A model generated the notes under the pieces. It ran no database searches. It saw only the letters and a program-made list of their open reading frames with translations, and was not told the origin of the DNA. A stretch of DNA of 40,938 bases from Rathayibacter sp. SD072 (lineage in GTDB: Bacteria; Actinomycetota; Actinomycetes; Actinomycetales; Microbacteriaceae). The stretch covers positions 1-40,938 of the forward strand of contig NZ_JADILJ010000034.1 of assembly GCF_017355185.1 (NCBI RefSeq), read 5' to 3'. Within the stretch, counting starts at the first letter, position 1; each line of letters begins with the position of its first letter. The position numbers and the translations under genes were made by a program. This document shows positions 34,882 through 40,938 of the stretch, piece by piece.

Positions 34882-36053
34882 GACCCTGCCACGGCGTCAG
34901 CGGGAGGGACCGCTCGCCGTGGAACCAGCCACACGAGCACGACGAGACCGACCACCAGGCCCCAGAAGGCCGAGCCGATCCCGGCGACACTCGTGCCGGA
35001 GGCCGTCACGAGCAGCGTGGCTGCCGCGGGGAGCCTCAACCGGCTCTCCTCCACGACCGCCTGGACGGCCGAGACGAAGACTCCCAGCAGGGCCAGGCCC
35101 GCGACGGCCTCGATCAGGAGCGGGCTCGCGGAGGAGACGAGCGCGGCGGCCGCGCCCGCCACGAGGCCGAGGACCAGGTACGACGCACCGGCCGACACCG
35201 AGGCGATCCAGCGCCGCTCGGGCCGAGGGGACGCCTCGGGACCCGCGGTCAGCGCCGCGCTCAGCGCCGCGAGGTTGATCGGCACGCCGCCGAAGAGGGC
35301 GGCGACGCCCGAGAGCGCACCGGAGGAGACGATGGCCGGTCGCGAGTGCGAGGGGAAGCCGAAGCTGGAGAGCACGGCGATGCCGGGGATGTTCTGGCCC
35401 GCCATCGTCACCACGTAGAGAGGCAGCCCGATGCCGACCACGGCGCCGATCTCGAACACCGGCGCGACGAACTCCGGAGTCGGCAGCAGCGGCGCGACCG
35501 CGAGGGCCGCCCCGTCGGTCGCGAGCAGCAGCGCGATCGCCAGTGCGATCGCCGCGGGCACCGCCCAGCGCGGGAGCAGCCGCACGAGCAGGAGCCAGAG
35601 GAGGATCACCGGGAGGGCGAGCGCCGGGATCTCGACCGCCGCGCGGACAGGTGCGAGGACGAGCGGGAACAGGATGCCGGCGAGCATCCCGTTCGCGAGC
35701 GGTCGCGGGATGCGGGAGACGAGGCGCCCCAGCGCCGGCCACAGTCCGGTGATCACGAGCAGCAGCGACGCGACCAGGAACGCGCCCACCGCCCGGTCGA
35801 AACCGCCGGGTGATGAGGCGGTGGCCGCCAGCAGAGCCGCTCCCGGAGTACTCCAGGCGAACGTCAGGGGCACCCGGTAGCGGAGGCTGAGGAGGATGCA
35901 GAGCAGCCCCTGCAGCACGCACACGGCAAGAAGTCCCGAGGCGGCCTGCCTGTCGGTCGCTCCGACGGCGACGACACCGGCGAGGACGATCGCGAACGAG
36001 CTGGAGAAGCCGGTCAGGGCGGCGACGATCCCGGCGAGCAGAGGCTGGACGAT
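34806..36053 (-). CDS. BenE-family benzoate/H+ symporter-like protein, no canonical start
   Basis: The frame encodes about 10-12 membrane helices with BenE traits: an N-terminal GFSSSFAIVLAGVVAVGATD helix region, PLTFAWSTPGAALLA, a central YVVTMAGQNIPGIAVL segment and the GGVPINLAALSAALTAG block. Family resemblance starts near 36056, yet from the TAA at 36120-36122 down to 35925 this frame contains no ATG, GTG or TTG. GGAGG lies 7 bases before an ATC codon at 36053, the most start-like position. The first canonical start, a GTG at 35924, would delete the first helix. The C-terminus carries a basic tail that overlaps the M3 gene by 76 bases. It may use a non-standard start, carry a frameshift, or be decaying. 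Confidence 0.6.
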   Translation of the reverse strand: MVQPLLAGIVAALTGFSSSFAIVLAGVVAVGATDRQAASGLLAVCVLQGLLCILLSLRYRVPLTFAWSTPGAALLAATASSPGGFDRAVGAFLVASLLLVITGLWPALGRLVSRIPRPLANGMLAGILFPLVLAPVRAAVEIPALALPVILLWLLLVRLLPRWAVPAAIALAIALLLATDGAALAVAPLLPTPEFVAPVFEIGAVVGIGLPLYVVTMAGQNIPGIAVLSSFGFPSHSRPAIVSSGALSGVAALFGGVPINLAALSAALTAGPEASPRPERRWIASVSAGASYLVLGLVAGAAAALVSSASPLLIEAVAGLALLGVFVSAVQAVVEESRLRLPAAATLLVTASGTSVAGIGSAFWGLVVGLVVLVWLVPRRAVPPADAVAGSQARGSSPRRRSSGSVRASRPRKTR

Positions 36054-36145
36054 GACGGTTCCTCCGGTCGCGGGCGCCGGGACGAGCCGGGCGGCGCGTC
36101 CACGACGCGCTCCGCCAGGTTAGGGAACGCGAGCGGGCACGACGA

Positions 36146-36189
36146 CGCCCCCGCCGTGCCAATCCTGCTGAACTGGCGCGACGGGGGCG
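36146..36189 (-). terminator. Terminator after clpX
   Basis: A 16-bp stem (36146-36161 with 36174-36189; one mismatch, one G-T pair) with a 12-base loop begins 11 bases after the clpX stop. Confidence 0.7.
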
Positions 36190-36199
36190 GAGGGCGGTG

Positions 36200-37477
<1,278 letters not shown>

Positions 37478-37621
37478 GGGGATGCCCCACTTCCTTGTCG
37501 TGCGTCGGTCGTGTCGTGCCTGATGGTGCCTGTTCGCACGGACCGCAGGGGTCCGCGTGACGCCCTCGGGCGCCGGTCGAGATCACGAGCGGCCGTGCGG
37601 GGACCGGTGATCTCCCTCCCG

Positions 37622-37627
37622 AGCCTA
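37622..37627 (-). promoter_or_regulatory. Possible -10 of clpX
   Basis: TAGGCT on the minus strand would give an approximately 138-base leader that contains an 8-bp inverted repeat (GAGATCAC 37579-37586 with 37607-37614). The rest of the 37478-37788 gap holds hairpins but no gene. Confidence 0.35.
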
Positions 37628-37709
37628 GCCGTTGCGCCGCAAGGGGCCGGCAGGCGGGCCGGGATTGGCCACCGTTGTCCCGGTCGTGTCGATCCGCTAC
37701 GAGCCGGTG

Positions 37710-37744
37710 CCGTGCATCGGCTCGGCCCGGAGCCGGATGCACGG
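37710..37744 (-). terminator. Second hairpin downstream of clpP2
   Basis: Bases 37710-37723 pair with 37730-37744 (14 bp with a one-base bulge). It follows the hairpin at 37747-37777 and forms a double terminator. Confidence 0.55.
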
Positions 37745-37746
37745 AA

Positions 37747-37777
37747 GGGCCGGACGCGGACTGCTCCGCTCCGGCCC
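37747..37777 (-). terminator. Terminator after clpP1P2
   Basis: GGGCCGGA and GCGGA (37747-37760, one bulged C) pair with 37765-37777 around a CTGC loop, 11 bases after the clpP2 stop. Confidence 0.7.
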
Positions 37778-37788
37778 CTCCGGGTCGA

Positions 37789-38454
37789 TCAGGCCGTGAG
37801 AGCCGGGAGGCTCTTGCGGCTGGTCAGGATCTGGTCGATCAGCCCGTACTCGAGCGCATCGTCCGCGCCGAGGATCTTGTCGCGGTCGATGTCCTTCTTG
37901 ACCTGCTCGATGGAGCGGTTGGAGTGCTTCGAGAGCGTCTCCTCCAGCCACTCGCGCATGCGCATGATCTCGGCCGCCTGGATCTCGATGTCCGAGGCCT
38001 GTCCGCCGCCCTGCTGCACGGCGGGCTGGTGGATGAGGATGCGCGCGTTGGGGAGCGCGAGGCGCTTGCCCGGCGTGCCCGCAGCGGTCAGCACGGCGGC
38101 GGCGGAGGCCGCCTGACCGAGCACGACGGTCTGGATGTGCGGGCGGATGTACTGCATCGTGTCGTAGATCGCCGTCATCGCGGTGAACGAGCCACCGGGC
38201 GAGTTGATGTACATGACGATGTCGCGGTCCGGATCCTGGCTCTCGAGCACAAGGAGCTGCGCCATGATGTCGTCCGCCGAGGCGTCGTCGACCTGCACGC
38301 CGAGGAAGATGATGCGGTCCTCGAAGAGCTTCGCGTACGGGTCCTGGCGCTTGTAGCCGTAGGCCGTGCGCTCCTCGAAGGTGGGGAGGATGTAGCGCGA
38401 GGACGGCGCGGCTCCGGAGCCGAAGGCCGTTCCGCCGAAGGTGGGTGCGTTCAT
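37789..38454 (-). CDS. clpP2: ATP-dependent Clp protease proteolytic subunit 2
   Basis: ClpP2 forms one ring of the mixed actinobacterial ClpP1P2 protease. The 221-residue protein carries the catalytic Ser117 in [10 protein letters not shown] and His142 in LIHQPA, with the Asp near residue 190. I start at the ATG at 38454, preceded by AGGA at about 9 bases; the GTG at 38493 overlaps the clpP1 stop but lacks a ribosome binding site. The two genes are 35 bases apart in one operon. Confidence 0.95.
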   Translation of the reverse strand: MNAPTFGGTAFGSGAAPSSRYILPTFEERTAYGYKRQDPYAKLFEDRIIFLGVQVDDASADDIMAQLLVLESQDPDRDIVMYINSPGGSFTAMTAIYDTMQYIRPHIQTVVLGQAASAAAVLTAAGTPGKRLALPNARILIHQPAVQQGGGQASDIEIQAAEIMRMREWLEETLSKHSNRSIEQVKKDIDRDKILGADDALEYGLIDQILTSRKSLPALTA

Positions 38455-38489
38455 TGTCTGTTCCTGATCTCTCGGCGCGTCTGGAAGGC

Positions 38490-39077
38490 TCACTCGGTGG
38501 CGGTTCCGCCGCCGCCGGCGACGTCCGTCGCTGAGGCGCGGATGTGGTCGACGAAGCCGTAGGCCAGGGCCTCCTCGGCGCTGAACCAGCGGTCGCGGTC
38601 GCCGTCCTCGTTGACCTGCTCGACCGTCTTGCCGGTCGCCTTGGCGGTGATCTCGGCGAGTCGCTTCTTCATGTCGAGGATCAGCTGCGCCTGGGTCTGG
38701 ATGTCGGAGGCGGTGCCGCCGAACCCGCCGTGCGGCTGGTGCAGGAGGACGCGGGCGTTCGGCGTGATGTACCGCTTGCCCTGGGTTCCGGCGGTCAGGA
38801 GGAGCTGGCCCATGGAGGCCGCCATCCCGATGCCCACGGTCACGATGTCGTTCGGGACGAACTGCATCGTGTCGTAGATCGCCATGCCCGCGGTGATGGA
38901 GCCGCCGGGCGAGTTGATGTACAGGAAGATGTCCTTCTCTGCGTCCTCGGCCGCGAGGAGCAGGAGCTTCGCGGCGATCTCGTTCGCGTTCTCGTCGCGC
39001 ACCTCGGAACCGAGCCAGATGATCCGGTCCTTGAGCAGGCGGTCGAAAACACTGTTGGGCATAACCATGTCGGCCAT
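38490..39077 (-). CDS. clpP1: ATP-dependent Clp protease proteolytic subunit 1
   Basis: ClpP1 is the partner ring of ClpP2. The 195-residue protein has the catalytic Ser88 in [10 protein letters not shown] and His113 in LLHQPHGG, with the INSPGGS motif near residue 54. GGAG lies 7 bases before the ATG at 39077. A second ATG four codons later could also serve. The promoter -10 lies 35 bases upstream, with two ClgR-like sites behind it. Confidence 0.96.
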   Translation of the reverse strand: MADMVMPNSVFDRLLKDRIIWLGSEVRDENANEIAAKLLLLAAEDAEKDIFLYINSPGGSITAGMAIYDTMQFVPNDIVTVGIGMAASMGQLLLTAGTQGKRYITPNARVLLHQPHGGFGGTASDIQTQAQLILDMKKRLAEITAKATGKTVEQVNEDGDRDRWFSAEEALAYGFVDHIRASATDVAGGGGTATE

Positions 39078-39111
39078 GTATTGCTCCGTTTCAGTTGTCG
39101 CTTCGGAGGCG

Positions 39112-39117
39112 AATCTA
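39112..39117 (-). promoter_or_regulatory. -10 element of clpP1P2
   Basis: TAGATT on the minus strand predicts a start near 39105 and an approximately 28-base leader. No clear -35 hexamer is seen, as expected for an activator-dependent promoter. Confidence 0.5.
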
Positions 39118-39145
39118 TCGGACGCTCCCCTGCCGACTCCGCCGT

Positions 39146-39159
39146 GTTCGCCGGGGGCG
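39146..39159 (+). promoter_or_regulatory. ClgR-like box, promoter-proximal
   Basis: GTTCGC, CGGGG, GCG matches the published Streptomyces ClgR motif GTTCGC-5N-GCG exactly. It lies about 41-54 bases upstream of the predicted clpP1 start, an activator position. Confidence 0.7.
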
Positions 39160-39176
39160 GAGCGGGAGGGGGCGGT

Positions 39177-39190
39177 GTTCGCCGGGGGCG
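39177..39190 (+). promoter_or_regulatory. ClgR-like box, distal
   Basis: This is a second exact match, GTTCGC-CGGGG-GCG, within an 18-base direct repeat (39144-39161 and 39175-39192). The two copies are 31 bases apart, close to three helical turns. Confidence 0.65.
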
Positions 39191-39218
39191 GACCGGACGG
39201 CGCGCCTCCCCGGGAACG

Positions 39219-39256
39219 ACAGGAGCCGCCCCCGACGGATCGGGGGCGGCTCCTGT
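39219..39256 (-). terminator. Terminator after trigger factor
   Basis: A perfect 17-bp stem (39219-39235 with 39240-39256) with loop CGGA begins 16 bases after the tig stop. Confidence 0.9.
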
Positions 39257-39272
39257 GCTGCTGCAGCGGGTG

Positions 39273-40766
39273 CTACTCGGCGGCCGGGGTCTCCTCGGCG
39301 GGAGCGGCGACCTTCTTCTTGGCGGGGGCGCGCTTCTTCTTGGGCGCCGGAGCGGGCTCCTCGGCGGGCTCGTCGGCGACGGGCGCGTCCTCGGCGGCGG
39401 GGGCCTCGTCGACGACGGGAGCCTCGTCGGCCGCCGGGGTCTCGTCGGCGGGCGCCTCCACGGCGGCGTCGTCCGTCTCGTCCTCGCCGCCGGGGACGGC
39501 GGTGAAGGCGGTCAGGTCGACGGCCTTGCCGTCGGTGTCGACGACCTTCGCCTTGCCCAGGACGATGGCGAGCGCCTTGTTGCGGGCGACCTCGCCGACC
39601 ATCTGGCCGATCTGGTTGTTCTCGGACAGGATCTTGATGAACTCGTTCGGCTCCATGCCGTACTGCGCAGCACCCTGGATGAGGTACTGGGTGAGCTCGT
39701 CCTGGCTGACCTGGACCTTCTCCTGCTCGACGACGTGGTCGAGGAGGATCTGGGTCTTGAAGGTCTTCTCGCTCGCCTCGGTGACCTCGGCGCGGTGCTC
39801 GTCGTCCTCGAGGCGGTTCTCGCCCTCGAGGTGGCGGTGCACCTCGTCCTCGACGAGCGACGCGGGGACCGGCACCTCGACGAGGGCGAGCAGGGCGTCG
39901 ACGAGCTTCTCGCGCGCCTGGCCGCCCTGGCCGAAGGTCTTCTGCTGAGCGGCCTGATCCTTGAGCGACTCGCGGAGCTCCGCGATCGTGTCGAACTCGC
40001 TGGCGATCTGCGCGAAGTCGTCGTCGGCGTCGGGGAGCTCGCGCTCCTTGACGGCGGTGAGGGTGACGGCGATCTCGGCCTGCTCGCCGGCGTGGTCGCC
40101 GCCCAGGAGAGGAGCGGTGAAAGTGGTGCTCTCGCCGGCGGTCAGCGAGTCGAGCGCCTCGTCGATGCCCTCGATCAGCTCGCCGGAGCCGAGCTCGTAG
40201 GAGATCGCGTTGGCGGTGTCGACCTCGACGCCGTCGATGGTCGCGATCAGGTCGATCTGAGCGAAGTCGCCCGTCTTCGCGGGACGGTCGACCGTCACGA
40301 GCGTGCCGAAGCGGCTGCGCAGGCGGTCCAGCTCGGCGTCGACGTCGGCGTCGGTGACCTCGGCCGCGTCGACCGTGAGCTCGATGCCCTCGTAGTCGGG
40401 CACGTCGACCTCGGGGCGGACGTCGACCTCGATGGCGAGCTCGAGGTCGCCGGTGAAGTCCTTGTCGCTCGGCCAGGCCACGATGTCGGCCTGCGGGCGC
40501 CCCAGGGGGCGCACCTCGGTCTCGCGGACGGCCTCGCGGTAGAAGCCGTCGAGGCCTTCGTTGACCGCGTGCTCGAGCACGGCGGCCTTGCCGACGCGCT
40601 GGTCGACGATCGCCGGCGGGACCTTGCCCTTGCGGAAGCCGGGGACGTTGATCTGCTCGGCGATGTGGCCGTAGGCGTGCGTGATGCTGGGGCCGAGCTC
40701 GTCGGGGGTGACCGAAATCGCGAGCTTCACGCGGGTCGGGCTCAGCTTTTCTACCGTGGTCTTCAC
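39273..40766 (-). CDS. tig: Trigger factor
   Basis: Trigger factor is the ribosome-bound chaperone and peptidyl-prolyl isomerase. The 497-residue protein shows the ribosome-binding signature [10 protein letters not shown] (41-50), a FKBP-like domain (about 155-245) and the helical C-domain (to about 420). An Ala/Glu/Pro-rich tail follows, ending in Lys-rich patches ([11 protein letters not shown]), as in other actinobacteria. It starts with GTG at 40766; AGGAGA lies about 10 bases upstream. The gene lies directly downstream of tRNA-Pro on the same strand and ahead of clpP1P2. Confidence 0.95.
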   Translation of the reverse strand: MKTTVEKLSPTRVKLAISVTPDELGPSITHAYGHIAEQINVPGFRKGKVPPAIVDQRVGKAAVLEHAVNEGLDGFYREAVRETEVRPLGRPQADIVAWPSDKDFTGDLELAIEVDVRPEVDVPDYEGIELTVDAAEVTDADVDAELDRLRSRFGTLVTVDRPAKTGDFAQIDLIATIDGVEVDTANAISYELGSGELIEGIDEALDSLTAGESTTFTAPLLGGDHAGEQAEIAVTLTAVKERELPDADDDFAQIASEFDTIAELRESLKDQAAQQKTFGQGGQAREKLVDALLALVEVPVPASLVEDEVHRHLEGENRLEDDEHRAEVTEASEKTFKTQILLDHVVEQEKVQVSQDELTQYLIQGAAQYGMEPNEFIKILSENNQIGQMVGEVARNKALAIVLGKAKVVDTDGKAVDLTAFTAVPGGEDETDDAAVEAPADETPAADEAPVVDEAPAAEDAPVADEPAEEPAPAPKKKRAPAKKKVAAPAEETPAAE

Positions 40767-40846
40767 GTGAGGGGATCTCCTGTGCTGGTTGGTGTCGGCG
40801 CCGTGCAACCGGTCGTCACGGGTCGAGGTCTTCACGATGAGAATCG

Positions 40847-40924
40847 TGGTCGGGGCGACAGGATTCGAACCTGCGACCTCCCGCTCCCAAAGCGGGCGCT
40901 CTAGCCAAGCTGAGCTACGCCCCG
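40847..40924 (-). tRNA. tRNA-Pro (anticodon TGG), CCA encoded
   Basis: The cloverleaf has the acceptor CGGGGCG/CGCCCCG with the C1-G72 pair of bacterial proline tRNAs, the anticodon loop TTTGGGA (anticodon TGG) and the T arm GCAGG-TTCGAAT-CCTGT. Discriminator A and CCA are encoded (40847-40850). A 6-bp hairpin (40833-40848) starts inside the CCA and may be a processing or termination signal before tig. Confidence 0.97.
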
Positions 40925-40938
40925 GATGCGCGGGCCGG

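Overview
The window is about 41 kb of GC-rich actinobacterial chromosome. The gene content and order (DUF4191/RDD/glnA/glnE/glnA2, rplU-rpmA-obgE, clpP1-clpP2-clpX, an ileS gene behind a T-box, a DUF4031 gene next to rne) fit the family Microbacteriaceae, with a Rathayibacter- or Clavibacter-like relative most likely. I infer the family from protein resemblance and synteny; no database search was possible. It is a core, housekeeping region. I found no prophage, insertion sequence, CRISPR array, integrase or recognisable defence island.

Layout. 1-7,560: nitrogen-assimilation cluster, with an adenylylatable glutamine synthetase (glnA) behind a four-part GlnR-type operator, convergent to a glnA2-glnE unit. 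7,559-9,840: panB, a short SPOR-like gene, polyphosphate glucokinase and the RNase P RNA. 9,857-12,490: a coiled-coil 'zinc ribbon' protein with its cysteines mostly lost, a Nif3-like protein, acetolactate decarboxylase and tRNA-Ala(GGC). 12,595-18,730, all on the minus strand: rplU-rpmA-obgE, then proA, then a small His-tailed membrane protein-nadD-membrane protein-rsfS. 19,111-22,053: a DUF4031 gene and RNase E/G. 22,430-28,875: a VKOR-like protein, a hairpin-rich gap, then ileS-folC-DUF4233-ndk (minus strand) under a T-box riboswitch. 29,154-34,881: a TetR regulator, an archaeal-type valS, a small acidic protein and an M3 peptidase. 34,806-36,122: a BenE-like transporter without a normal start codon. 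36,200-40,924: clpX, clpP2, clpP1, trigger factor and tRNA-Pro(TGG).

Regulation is the richest part of the window. About ten genes carry a TANNNT -10 element ending exactly 6 or 7 bases before the start codon, which implies leaderless mRNAs and fixes several start sites. Further signals are the GlnR-type operator at glnA, two tandem sites matching the ClgR motif upstream of clpP1P2, an isoleucine T-box, a back-to-back promoter pair formed by an 11-bp inverted repeat between the VKOR gene and rne, and long structured leaders on rplU and rne. Most transcription units end in perfect GC-rich hairpins without U-tracts.

I do not see a clearly novel system. The points most worth a second look are the benE gene (no ATG/GTG/TTG in its natural N-terminal frame and a 76-bp antisense overlap with the M3 peptidase), the tandem ClgR-like sites, the 68-base hairpin spanning the ndk stop codon, the degenerate zinc ribbon, and the absence of proB between obgE and proA.
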